Of a stretch of 64,000 bases of DNA, positions 1-11,400 are shown piece after piece. How positions within the stretch are numbered: the first letter of the stretch is position 1; each line of letters begins with the position of its first letter. This DNA comes from Gigaspora rosea (Eukaryota > Glomeromycota > Glomeromycetes > Diversisporales > Gigasporaceae), in NCBI GenBank assembly GCA_003550325.1, contig QKWP01000218.1, forward strand, positions 174,072 to 238,071, written 5' to 3'. The notes beneath the pieces were generated by a model. The model ran no database searches, had not been told where the DNA came from, and saw only the letters and a list, made by a program, of their open reading frames with translations. The position numbers were made by a program, and so were the translations under genes.

Positions 1-750
1 ATTGAGCAAAGTGAAAGTAAGAGTTTGAAAAAAGTTAAACGTAGAAGTAAAAAGCAAAGGCGATAAAAGATAAAAACAAAAACAATAAAAATGATGTAAA
101 TAAAAAAAAAAAAAAAATAAAGCGAAGCCCAAATTTAATAAAGCACAATACGATGAAACACTTGTAAAAATAATGGTATGGTAGTCCGATTAACATCTAG
201 TGACACGCTCCTGGGGATTATTTATTTCCTGTGGGGAAATTATAAAAGAGTTTACTGAACCATCCATGTGATATGATCATCGGTAACCTCTATTATAATT
301 TCTACTACTGATAGTTTATTTTTAATAATTAATAAAAATATTAGTCACTTTAAAGTATAATCAAATAAAGATATTGCATTACTTTTTAAATACTAAAATT
401 TTAAAATTGAACTATACTAAAAAGCAGCTATCTATATCTGTCTTATAAATTTTTTTTTTTAAAAAAATAAAAATAAATATAATCTTTCAAAATAGCAATT
501 TCTCCAAGTACTGCATTATTTGAGCTATTATTATAGTGAAAAGAGTAAAAAATATACATCATAAATTATAAAAAAATGTAGTATCCTTTTGTAAGTATAT
601 TTGATATTGGTTTGAGGATAGAAATGATGTATTATATCTTCTAGAGATTTTTGAGTTTTATTGCTATTTATATTACAACTTATCTAATATATAGCTTATG
701 TATCATAGCATTGTTTTAGTGCTAAAATATAATCTTTATATTAGTAATTT
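1..750. other. AT-rich gene-free stretch
   Basis: No ORF, RNA gene or clear repeat boundary is visible. The first 170 bases are A-rich and loosely resemble the A-rich spacers near 18.8 kb and 23.6 kb. The rest is low-complexity AT sequence. Confidence 0.5.
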
Positions 751-751
751 T

Positions 752-1290
752 TGGTACGTACAGTATGTACGTACAAATCGATTAGTTGTAAAATTACAAC
801 GACTAATCGATTGGCCAAGTCGATTGGTCAATTAATCAACTAGTCAATTGGTCGATTAATCAACAGATCATATTAGAATATCAACCCGGCTGTTTCAGTT
901 GCTACCTTGCGTGTATTTTACCAAGTTTCGTTTATTATTTATTCAACTAATCGATTAGTTGAATAAAATCGATTATTGCGGTTTGCAAAATTTTGTGAAT
1001 TTTGCAGATCATCAAAAAAAATGAAATCGCACGATTGTTAGGTAATTTCTGATTTAACTTAAAAACCAGTCCGATATCGCGACATGACGCTATCATATCG
1101 GAGTTATTTTTAAGAAATCAGAAATCAGAAATCACCAAACAAATTAAAACAAATTGTGCGATTTCTTTTTTTTTTTTTTTTTATTATCTGCAAAATTTAC
1201 AAAATTTTGCAAACCGCAATAATCGATTAGTTGGATAAAATGATCTATCAACTAATCGATTGAAAAATTTTTATCGATTTGTATCACTAA
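752..1290. repeat. Palindromic (foldback/MITE-like) element
   Basis: The left arm at about 942-1057 and the right arm at about 1150-1262 are near-perfect reverse complements. For example, ATTGCGGTTTGCAAAATTTT on the left answers AAAATTTTGCAAACCGCAAT on the right. The centre (about 1069-1102) is itself a smaller hairpin with CCGATATCGC near its apex. Many copies of CGATTAGTTG and its complement extend the symmetry outwards to about 770 and 1290. No ORF lies inside. A non-autonomous foldback element is the simplest reading; no target-site duplication was identified. Confidence 0.6.
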
Positions 1291-2030
1291 TTGCAGTACT
1301 TTAAACAGTGATACAAATAAATTAAAAGATAAAAATTCTGTTTATGGAATTCAATCAAATAGAAAATATAAATAAAATGATGCTGAAGTTACACTTGAGC
1401 ACATTAAACTAAATCTTAGTGCATTACTACATTAAGTAGTAACTTCAAAATGATAGTGCAACAACTGTATATCGCTAATGATATCGCTATAAATTCAATT
1501 AAATCTCTAGCCAAAAGATATCAATAAAGAAAATAGACTAGATTAAGACTACTATCATCCTTAAATATCAACCATTCGCATCTGCACATAATCAATATTT
1601 ATGAAATAAACGGATTCATTATTTTTTAAAGTTTAGAAATAGATTTATTAAATTGAGTACGTACACGTACGTACGTACTCAATTTTTTTGTAAAATCGTG
1701 CAACTGCGATTTCATCCAGTTTTTTCTGGTATATTGCAGCATTGCAGCTCATGTGATAAATAACGATGTATCTGAAGAAAGAAGCATAATTCAATCGGCT
1801 ATTTGCAGAAAGTGGGCAAGTCATAGTTACTACCGCTTCCTGAGTGTTAGTTAGTATACGTACGTACGCACAGTACAACAATATTTTTTTTCCAAATACG
1901 GTAATAGTATAGTGAAACACGATTACGATAAATCGTCGGCGTACACGAACAATTCGACTTTTTTAAAGCTATCTGATTGTAGGATTTACATGTTTTCTCT
2001 TAATTTCATTCAATTAATTTAACGTTAACA
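1291..2030. other. Gene-free spacer upstream of the mannosidase gene
   Basis: No convincing gene. A minus-strand 90-codon ORF (1648-1920) has no recognisable motif. A GTAC-rich near-palindrome lies at 1656-1680, with similar GTACGTAC words near 755, 1858 and 63911. The stretch presumably contains the promoter of the downstream mannosidase gene, but no element could be assigned. Confidence 0.4.
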
Positions 2031-2340
2031 AATGATGCGAATAGGCTTCATCAAAAAATTATTACGGAAAATAGATGTCCGCTTTCACTTGTACTTCTGA
2101 ATTTATTAGTCTTTGGATCATTGACATATTACATAATAGAAATTGGTTATAATTATCCGGCTGTTTTTAAACATTCGCAATGGCTTAAAGAATCACCATC
2201 CAGACTTAAATACAGCTTAGGTTCAAGAGTGTATTTAAGTAATGTTATTCGACTTCCAAAAATACAGTATGATTTTCTATTAGATGAAACAGCAGAAGAA
2301 AAACATTTAAGGGAATCTCGCCGTGATTCTATAAAAAATG

Positions 2341-2350
2341 GGTTTGGTTT
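2341..2350 (+). other. 5-bp tandem duplication breaking the mannosidase frame
   Basis: GGTTT occurs twice in tandem. With one copy the reading is KNGF-LHAWNGY, the exact GH47 pattern. With two copies the frame moves to FGFSMPGM and the conserved block continues in a different frame from 2354. The intervening 5 bp cannot be an intron. Confidence 0.75.
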
Positions 2351-4455
2351 CTCCATGCCTGGAATGGATATACGAGGTATGCATGGGGATACGATGAATT
2401 GCTGCCGTTAACAAATGTGGGTAGGAATAATTTTAACGGATGGGGAGCAACTATAATTGATGCATTAGACACATTGTGGATTATGGATTTAAAGAAAGAA
2501 TTTAATCGCTCAAGGGATTTTGTTCGCTCTGTGGATTTTACAAAAAGTAATGACGACATCAACGTGTTTGAAACCACAATTCGTTATTTAGGCGGGTTAT
2601 TAAGTGCGTATGAATTATCAAAAGATCTCGTATTTCTGGAAAAAGCGCAAGAATTAGGCAATGCTTTGTTACCTTCTTTTGATAGTCCCACTGGATTACC
2701 ATATAACTGGTGGAATCTCACATGGTTTGTTTATTTGTTAATAAGGAAAATTTTGTTATCTATTATCATATAACAAATGCTAACATTATCGACTGTAGGG
2801 GCATAAATAAAAAAAGTCACGAACTTTCTGGACCTCCCTGCCCATCAATGGGACAGTGTGGTAGTAAGACGGGAATATTGGCTCAACTTGGAACTATGCA
2901 GCTGGAATTTATGAAACTATCGCAACTTACTGGCGATAGTCAGTTTTTTTTTTAAAGTAAGCCATTATCATAGAAATTTGCTGTCCGTTTTTCTCAAGCA
3001 TTTTTGTTTACCTTGAATCATTATATATTATCAACTTTACGATGTTTAAAAAGGATCAAGATGTGATTAATACTCTTGACAATGCAGAAAAACATATTCC
3101 TGGACTGTATCCCCTAGAGATCGATCAAGGTTTGAAGTATCCAATATTATAACTTTCCAAATGCTGAATCGTATAGTCCATTTAGTTTGTTATTTATTCT
3201 TATTACAAACCTTATAGATTCTGCTGAGTTTATAGGATGTAAGCATTTACAATTTTTGCTTTAAAAATTTAATTTCACATTGTCCATATTTCATCTACCA
3301 TTGATATATTCTTAGCTAATGTATCTTTCGGCCCTTTGGGAGACAGTTTTTATGAGGTACGAATGCATCAATATATTTCTGATTTAATATTACCCCGATT
3401 AGGTAATTATCTCATTTATTAAGATTATTTAATTCGTGTAAACAGTATTTACTTAAGGTATATGTTTTTGTTGGAGGTGCAATTGATCAATCGAAGAATG
3501 TGTATGTATCTTAATTATAAAATAAAAGCATTCATAATATATCATTTCGTTTGTTTAAAGCATTGATTAAATTACTCAGATATTGAATCTGTCGAAAGTA
3601 TGCGTAAATATCTTATTAAAGAAGGTAAAGTTAGAAATCGTTCCGAATTGCTATTTCTCGGTGAATTATTTAATGATATTTTTTCGGGAAAAATGTGTCA
3701 TCTGGTAATTCAATGTACTTTATTATTTTATTTATAATTACCATTAGTACTGCTTATAGTATTCCCATAAAATAAAATCACCATGATTAAGGTTAGAGTA
3801 TTAAAATATTTATTATTCATTATACCTGTCAACCTGGTTTTTAATGATACCCGGAATGTGGCAATGTTGGTTTATTACTTTTCATAAAATTGTATACTAG
3901 TACGCGGGTACTATTTAAAAAAATGAATGTTTTGGATAAGACCCTGGGTAATATAAGCAGTGCTAAACGGTGTATATATCTTTTAATTTGCATAAAATTT
4001 GATCATTTCATCATAATAAATAAGGCATGCTTCGTTCCTGGCATGCTCGCAATTGGAGCAAAGATTCTTGATCGACCAGAGGACCTTGAAATTGCCATAA
4101 AATTAGCAGAAACTTGCTATTGGTCTTATAATGTAACGTTAACTGGTCTTGGTCCAGAAGAATTTTGGTTTATTACATCCACTGATGAATTAAGTCAAAG
4201 TGAAATTGATTGGTTAGAAAAACAAGAAGAAGTGAATAATCTTCCGAATGGGTTGGTTCGAATTTCGCCGACTTATTTGCTGAGGCCAGGTATCATGTTA
4301 AATTTTGCTCTGTTGAAATTTCTATTTCATGTTAATAGTTATACATTTTTAACTGTTATAAAACTTGATTAATAGAAACTCTTGAGAGTTTATTTATCTT
4401 ATATAGAATCACAGGAGACAAAAAATATCAAGAAAGAGGATGGAAGATATGGCAG

Positions 4456-5718
4456 GTAACGTTAAATCATGTTAGATGCTAAGTTTTTTCTCTCTCTCTT
4501 TTTTTTTTTTTTGCGGATATCCGGGTTTGTAAACGGATATTATTGAGTTATCCGATTTTTGATCCAGACTCTATCCGGATTAATTTTCGAAAATTACATC
4601 ATTGCCTCTGCATCAAAGTTACAAAAGTTACAAGGACTTTCTAGAGTCGGCGCCGAAACCCTAAACTACTGGTTTAGGTTAGAGGTCAAAACTAAACAAT
4701 AGCCTAAACTTTAGCCTAAACTTGTAGTTTAGGGTTTCAGTGCTAACTCTAAGTGGTTTCCGTAAAGTTAGTGATTCTTAAAATGGGTCGAAGAGGTTAT
4801 GGAAGTGATCAAAAGTTTTAGGTGTACCGGAATTTATGTCGAATTTATAAATTACAATAGGGATTGGAACCGTTTAACCGTTTAAAAATTTCTCTATGTT
4901 TCGGGCAGAATTATATTGGTCGTGGGCCGGAATTATTTTAATGCCGGTCAGATTAAACGGTTAGACGGTTGAACGATTAAGAAAAATTTTAGGCGGTTCC
5001 AATCCCTAAATTACAATAAGCTCATGTATCAGGCAGTGTGCCGTAATTGATCGTAGTTTTTCGCAAAATTGGTTTACAAACATTCAATTATACGTGATTC
5101 AGTAATCCAAAATTGGATGGTTTTGTTACCATTCGGTTCGTCTCGATGGAACGAATCGAATGATACTCCAATCATCCAATTTGGATCACTGGATCGCAAG
5201 ATATTCATGATAAAACTATTTAACAAATTACGGCTGAATTACGGCAATAAATGCCGTAATTCATCGTATCGTTATTGCGAATACCTTGCGATCCAGTTAT
5301 CCGAACGGATGATCTTGGTACCATTCGATTCGACTCATCGAGAAGAATTGAATGGTATCAAACCCATCCAATTTGGATTACTGGATCACAATATAAACGA
5401 AAAATTACGACCAATTACGGCATTGCGTTCACACCACTAGTATCGTGACTGAATTTTTATTGCTTCGCTAGTACTATACAATTAACAATTAGAACAAAGA
5501 AAAAGAAAGACTTAGAACGAAGAAAAAAAAGACTAGTAACATAACTTTGATAACATAACTGTGATTCATGATCAAAGTCACTTAATAAATCAGATTATTA
5601 TCTACTTTGCAGAAATAATATCCGTTATCCTCGGATACATCCGGATTTTGTAACCGGATCCAAATATTAGTTTTTTTTCTTTTTATTTAGTTTTAATTTT
5701 TTATTTGTCATATCATAG
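4456..5718 (+). other. Expanded intron of the mannosidase gene carrying several repeats
   Basis: The donor follows TGGCAG (GTAACG) and the acceptor is TATCATAG before GCCATCGAG. At about 1.26 kb the intron is far longer than its neighbours. It holds a TC-run plus T-run near 4485-4512, an inverted repeat (GAAACCCTAAACTAC at 4655-4669 against its exact complement at 4724-4738), a short TIR element at 4859-5007, and two palindromic modules at 5126-5166 and 5317-5359. The 123-codon ORF at 5069-5440 is a by-product of the palindromes. Confidence 0.7.
4859..5007. mobile_element. 149-bp TIR element with 10-bp target-site duplication
   Basis: The termini are AGGGATTGGAACCG and its complement CGGTTCCAATCCCT. 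The flanks AAATTACAAT (4849-4858) and AAATTACAAT (5008-5017) are identical. A 10-bp duplication fits Mutator-like (MULE) MITEs, though class assignment from duplication length alone is tentative. It lies in a mannosidase intron. Confidence 0.65.
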
Positions 5719-6001
5719 GCCATCGAGAAATGGTGTAAAATGCCAACAGCATATTCTGGACTGAAAGATGTCAACACTAAACAAGTTGAAATGAATAATA
5801 TTATGGAAAGGTAATTTATTACTTTTCAATTATATAAAAATTTTATTATGACATATTTTGAAATTCTAACACCTACAATTAAATTTTTTTTTTTTTTGAT
5901 TTTTTTTGATTTTTAAAACTCCCTACGGAGACGCTCAGTGGCGTACTTTATTAATATAGTCAAATTAAATATACAATTTTATGTCACATCAGGCTTTTCT
6001 G

Positions 6002-8500
6002 TTAACCTTTTAATGTCCTTCTTACTAAATGTTTTAATAACGACTCTTTTGCCCAGCTGCTTTTACCCTTATTATACTCAAGCACCTTAATTTCTTTGTT
6101 CAATCTATTTCTAATTACGTGTGGTAGTATAGGTTCCGGGATAGGATTATCCCCCCATCTTGCTTGTGTATAACAGAGCCAGATTTCGTATATTGCATTT
6201 ATGTGTATCCACATCACTGCCTTTCTTCTTTGCAGATTTTGCTGATCACTTAAGTTTGTCGCAGATGTAACTTCTTCTATGTTCCTTGGTACCGCTTCTC
6301 TTGGATCTTTAAGAAAGCTGTACGAAATTTCCCAAACCTGTTTACTGAGTTTACATTCAACCCCGAAATGTTTGATGGTTTGTTCTTCTTCCCCGCATAG
6401 GGGACATACTCCACCATCTTGAGCAAAATGCTTAATTCTAAAGCCTAGAGGTAAGGCCCCATGTTGAAATCGCCAAAAAATGTCTTTCCTTTTGTTAGGG
6501 ATCCACCGTAATTTTTGCCACTTCCAGAGCTCTGACTCTTCTGTATTTGCATTGTTGTCTTGTTGAGTTGCTGTTAGTCTTCCTGCTTTTTCGTGAAAAA
6601 ATTTCATTGCCTCCCTTACTGAGAATTCCGCTCCTGACTTGTTGATTATCTGGATGCTCTCCAACCTCCATGGACCCTGTTCTGACTCCGCGAGTATGTT
6701 ACCTTCTGCTCTCCTCCATGCCTTTATATATTGCTTCCACTTGTCTGACCAAGCCTTAACTTTAATTGGTATCAAGTTTAATGCTGATTTAATGCTAATA
6801 TTTCTTTTGGCCTTCAAGTTCGCCCCATTAATTTTGTGTTCTACTCTCGCCCAGAAGTTCTCACTGGATAAGAACTTGAGCCAGATGGAAAGGAGCCTTG
6901 CGTCTAGCATGTCTTTGACTGTCGGTGCATTAAGCCCTCCATGTTGTACCGTTTGCTGAAAAGTCGAGTATTTCGGGAGCATTTTAGACTTATTTTTTAT
7001 CCATTGGGCCATCAAATTACTAATCTCAATTACTTGTTTATAATTCGGTGGCATGAGGTAAGCGATGTACCATACTCTTGATATAAGTAAAGATTTAGCT
7101 ATTATAATTTTTCCTTTAAAGGATAGATTACGTGCCCTCATTTTCTCTATAATTCCTTTTATCTTTTTTATAGTTTTAGGCCACGTACTCTTATCGAGCT
7201 GACCCTCCAGATTAATTTTGTAACCCAAAATTGAAATTGATTCATCTTCTTGTAGGATTTTAAAACTGCAAACTTCATTTAGTTCTGCTTGCCTCGCATT
7301 TGCAGTTAGTGGGACAACGATTGACTTTGACTTATTGATTTTTGCATTAGATAACTCTTCATATTTTTCAATTAATGAATTAAACTTGGTCCATTCTATA
7401 GCTGAAGCTAATCCTATTGTGAGATCGTCCACGTACGCGGCTGTTTTGAATCTTAAACCTTGTACTGGGATTCCAATTAGATTTTTATTTAATGTTCTAA
7501 AAAAGGGCTCAAATGCTATTACATACAGTAACAGCAAGATTGGGTCCACTTGTTGTACCCCTCTCTCAATTCTGAAGGGTTCTGACAACATACCAGCATC
7601 TGTAATAAATGCTCTTTGTTCCTTGAATAACATGGAAATTATATTAACAAATCTTCGATCAAACTCCATTATTTCCAAAACTTTTTGCATGTACTCATGA
7701 TTTACATGGTCAAATGCCTTTTTCTGGTCTACCAACAAGATCCAGTGTGACAGGCTTTGATTATTCTAATTTTGAATTGTAGTAGTAATGTCCAAAACGG
7801 CACCCATGATCAACCGACCTTTAATAAATCCTTGATGTGTACCGATTATTTTTGTGCAAATCTCATTTAGTCTGTTAGCCAAAATCTTCATAAAGATTTT
7901 GGCATCACAGTTAGTCAAGGAAATTGGGCGCCAGTTACTAACGTCTTCTAGAGCCTCTGACTTTTTCAGAATTAGCGTGACGATATTTTTGCACCATGAT
8001 TTAGGAAGTGTGCCGGAGGTAAGTACTTTGTTAAAAACTCTTGTAAGAACTTTATTGCACTCTTCTCCCATTTTTTTGTAAAATTCATATGGGAGTCCAT
8101 CTGTTCCTGGGGCCTTATTTCTAGAAAGTGCCGCGATAATGTCTTCAATTTCCTGTACCGAAATCTCTTTTACAAGGTTATAGTTATCTTCTATCGAAAC
8201 TTTCATAACCTCACTTGTAAACTCTTTAAAAGCATTCCATTCCACTGGCTCTGATTTATAAACTTCCTCATATTGTTCTTTTATATAATGCAAAATCTTT
8301 TTAGGATCTGTTGTTCCTGGTGCCTCTGGAATTCTGATTTTATTAGTCGCGGAGTCAGTATGTTGCTGCTTATATCTTGCAAAAAAGTATTTAGTCGATC
8401 TTTTACCCTCTTCGATCCAACGTGATGCTGATCTTATTTGCCATTTATTAGTGAGGTTTGTCAACTCCTCTTGCAATTTATTTTTGTAATTGTCCCTCAT
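6002..8500 (-). pseudogene. LINE ORF2, reverse transcriptase part
   Basis: An 833-codon reading frame is interrupted by one in-frame TAG at 7766-7768; the frame is the same on both sides. Motifs in order: SASRWIEEGKRSTKYF (linker), NKAPGTDGLPYEFYK, ALEDVSNWRPISLTN, DQKKAFDHVNHEYM, RGVQQVDPILLLLYV and the catalytic AAYVDDLTI. A C-terminal zinc-finger-like segment, CPLCGEEEQTIKHFGVEC, sits near 6345-6405, as in the zf-RVT region of LINEs. Family members usually read QGDP; here it is QVDP, a change at a conserved Gly. Upstream the frame runs into the endonuclease ORF through a one-base frameshift near 8570-8600. Confidence 0.88.
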
Positions 8501-8565
8501 GATTATTAGATCCTGGTCATTCCCTTCACTGGCCAGCCTGAATTCTATGTCAGCGATTTTCTTGT

Positions 8566-9462
8566 TTAATTTGTTAATGTAGCATTCTGGGCTTTTGGTG
8601 GTGGGCTTTCTCTAACAATAGTTTGAATTTGACCTTTCGTTCGATCCCAGTCCCTACTTGTTGATACTTCCGATATTATCTTATAAACCTTGTCCCGTAT
8701 GTGTTCATTCTCTAGACATTTCACATCTAGCTTCCAGTAAGCTGCTCTTGCTGAATTCCTGGCAAAATTTATCTCACTCTGAACCAAGAGGTGATTCGAA
8801 TTTCCAAACCTAGTATAAGTTGATTTACAATTTTGTGTATACTGGGCGTCTATAAAAATGTAATCGAGTCTTGTTGCCATTGACTGATTTCCTCTTGTCT
8901 TCTGAAAAAATGTAAAAAACGGCCTTTGAGTAGCAACAATAGCTGTATCTATTAATTTTCTTGTAAGATCCTTAAGTTTCTTGGCTGTAGAGTCATTATG
9001 CAAGACAACTTGACTAACCCTATTAACTGTTGGATCGATATTTACATTGAAGTCTCCCGCGATGATGTTGATTCTATCTTCTTTTATTTCTGGGGACCAG
9101 TCATCGAAGAACCTACTTCTTTCCTCAGGGTTGGGAGGTGCATATACATTCGTGACATTGTATATTCTATGCCCATAGGTGACCGAAGCATTAAGCATCC
9201 TTCTATTAAAATTATTCTTAACTTGCCCTAATTTTATCTCCTTATTTCCTGCCAGAATTGCCATTTTTGAGGTCCAGCACAAATCGTAGCTCCATTGGTT
9301 TTGTAAAAAATCTCTTGTTTCTTTTTTTTCTAAATTTGTCTCTTGTAAAAAAATTAAATCGATCTTGTACATTTTAAGTAAGGTAAGTGTTTCTTTTTGC
9401 TTATATCTGCTATTCAATCCTTTGACATTAAGTGTTGCTATAATTAATTTATTTTTTGTCAT
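8566..9462 (-). pseudogene. LINE ORF2, AP-type endonuclease part
   Basis: Translation gives exonuclease-endonuclease-phosphatase motifs: IATLNVKGLNS, DLIFLQETNL (metal-binding Glu), IIAGDFNVN, TRLDYIFID and FGNSNHLLV. This domain nicks the target DNA for target-primed reverse transcription. The last motif is normally SDH and here reads SNH, replacing a catalytic Asp. The ORF ends at a TAA at 8566-8568, just before the RT reading frame resumes one base out of phase, so the two were probably one ORF2. Confidence 0.85.
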
Positions 9463-9494
9463 TATTTTTATATATTTTTATGGAGGGTAGTGCT

Positions 9495-11236
9495 TTAAAT
9501 CCTACGTATTCTGGCCTTCTTATAATGTGCTGACCTTTTCTGAGCTGCATCTGTTTTTATATTCTTGGTTTTTAACTTTTTTTTATGCATTACGGTTATA
9601 AAGCCGTCCTTATCCATATTCTGGTTACTATCTTTAGCGATAACTTGTCTGGTATTTGAGTTGTTTTCCTCTACTAACTCAGCCTCTTGCATTGATTCAT
9701 CAAATTGGTCTTCTTTCATACTACTTACTTCACTTAGTCTATTTTCATCTACGTTCTTCTCTGCTTCGATTAAATCCTCAAGGGACTCTCCTCAGGTAGA
9801 GACAGATATTCGTTCTCCATGTTATCATCTCCATTCTCTTTTGTAGTTTCATTCCTGCTATCTTTACCAACTTCATTAATATACAGGTTATTTTCACTAA
9901 ACACTTGTTCAACAATCTTTACTGGTTCCTTGAATTTTATTTCTTTAAGTATCTTGTAATAATTTCTAGTAGCATTAGCTTCCTTGAATTGCGGACAATC
10001 CTTTTTTATATGACCTTCCTGGTCGCAGTAGAAACAGATTTTTGGTGCTGAACACCATTCGGTCGTAACTTTTTGATCCCAGACCCCCGTATGTCTAGGA
10101 ATCCTTTCTTCAAGCCCTGTGTCCTCCGTTGTATCATAAATGATTACCCACTAGTTTGAACAAACTGGAGTGTCTTTATATACTAACGGCCTTATAGACT
10201 TTATCGACCCAAAACTTTCAAAAGCTTCTTTAATTTTTTCTGATATAAATTCCTTCTTACCAAGTGGAACATTCCTTAGTTTGACTGCCAGATACGTGCG
10301 CCTCCGATTAGTGGAATGTACCCTAGAAGGGTTTGCCTAAACAAAATTACCCCTTCCTTAGCATAATGCTATTGTTTCTCATCATTTTCGAAAATTAATT
10401 CGATATGCATTCTTTTTCCTCTATTAAAATGTGGTTTTGCTGCGTCACCAATTTTGTTATAAAGTGCAATTACGATTTTATTAGTTGAGAAATTATTCAA
10501 TGCTCTAATGTCAAAAATTACTGCGTTTTCATTTTTAGTTTTAAATGGCCCATTCTGAGTTTGATTAGAGAAGGTAGCATGCCCTCTTCTCAATTTTGTG
10601 CCTGTAAATAGGCCTGACCACTTATGTGTAGTTTCTGTTGAATTCTCTCTTACTGGTGTTTCCTTACTACAATTGCTTTGATTAAGGCTATTGTTGTCTG
10701 TTTCAACGTTTTGGATTAATTCATGCATAATTTGTACTTGCAATCTTTCCTCACATAATGCGTCATAATAATGCGTCATGTGACATTGATGGCATAATTG
10801 TTCTAGCACCTTCCAGGATAATCCCCACTGAATTTTTCGTAGATTCAAAGCTACCTTCGTTAGCTTCCAACTTTCCTTCTCCTTGAAGGCTGTTATTTCT
10901 AGGTTCAATATCACTACTAGCTGACTCACGTCCATCACCCCTTTGAGTGTTGTTGTTGACAGGGCCCGTTTCACCAGTGTTATTTGCTTCTATGTCCCCT
11001 GAGGCTGCGACTCGATCTACACTGTCTAGATCCATCCTAAGTTTTTTTCTTAGTCCTGCCTCTTCTACTAATCCCAAGTTCAAGATATCTTTTTCCGTCT
11101 GAGGCCTATCTCTCTTCTTCCTTTCAGGTTTTAGGGCGAGTGCCCTTTCTTGTATGTCATTTTTGTTTAGAAACCTTGCTTCTTTTGTGTTGTAATTTTG
11201 TTTTTCGTATGCTGCCGGCAACCGGAAGCAGATCAA
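9495..11236 (-). pseudogene. LINE ORF1 (RRM-like, CCHC zinc knuckle), degenerate
   Basis: Fragments in different frames cover 11236-10763, 10974-10369, about 10310-9720 and 9719-9495. The third reads VPLGKKEFISEKIKEAF, then ESFGSIKSIRPLVYKD, which looks RRM-like. It is broken by a TAG at 10151-10153, then continues to CFYCDQEGHIKKDC, a CCHC knuckle (C-x2-C-x4-H-x4-C). Such ORF1 proteins bind element RNA. The N-terminal part is Lys/Arg- and Glu/Asn-rich and low in recognisable structure. At least two frame changes plus the stop make it non-functional as assembled. Confidence 0.78.
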
Positions 11237-11400
11237 GTTTGCTCGATGTACTTTTCACAATTAAATTTAAAATTTAGTTTCTTTTTTGCTGAAACCTTGA
11301 AATATTTATACTTGCTATTTAGCCACTAGATGTTATATCATTGGATACTTATGTATTTAACACGGAGGCACATCCTTTATTTAGAATGATAAAACCTTAA

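Larger units (their letters stand above)
5875..11269 (-). mobile_element. LINE non-LTR retrotransposon (APE + RT, L1/Tx1-like) with TSD
   Basis: The element (5887-11257) is flanked by perfect 12-bp direct repeats ACAATTAAATTT at 5875-5886 and 11258-11269. Its 3' A-tail appears as a T-run at about 5884-5897 on the plus strand. Order on the minus strand: ORF1 with a CCHC zinc knuckle, APE endonuclease, reverse transcriptase, then a C-terminal Cys/His finger. No RNase H domain was seen. Removing the insert leaves a normal intron of about 85 bp in the mannosidase gene, so it landed inside an intron in antisense orientation. Both ORFs carry stops or frameshifts, so this copy is probably inactive although its duplication is undecayed. 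Confidence 0.9.
2032..11400 (+). pseudogene. Class I alpha-1,2-mannosidase (GH47), interrupted and frame-damaged
   Basis: GH47 enzymes trim alpha-1,2-mannose from N-glycans in the ER/Golgi. A hydrophobic stretch (CPLSLVLLNLLVFGSL) near the N-terminus suggests a type II membrane anchor. Family blocks follow in order: HAWNGYTRYAWGYDELLP, GATIIDALDTLWIM, VFETTIRYLGGLLSAY (holding a catalytic Glu), LTGDSQF, VSFGPLGDSFYE, ACFVPGMLAIG, ETCYWSYNVT..GLGPE, YLLRPETLESLF, SGLKDV and, last, FNTEAHPL, whose Thr binds calcium. Exons read approximately 2045-2724, 2799-2956, 3054-3129, 3218-3238, 3316-3355, 3446-3505, 3580-3704, 4025-4289, 4376-4455, 5719-5810 and 11279-11400. Frame is broken by a 5-bp duplication at 2341-2350, an extra T in the T10 run at 2944-2953, and one-base problems near 11279 and 11332. 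The start and the 3505/3580 junction are unresolved: ATG 2032 gives a basic tail in another frame. It is a pseudogene, or a real gene with several assembly indels. Confidence 0.8.

Noticed and set aside
1648..1920. 90-codon minus ORF
   Set aside because: No motif; runs through a GTAC microsatellite and has no neighbouring exon.
5069..5440. 123-codon plus ORF in the mannosidase intron
   Set aside because: It lies over two copies of the palindromic module; the apparent peptide repeat comes from DNA palindromes, and splice sites place it in an intron.
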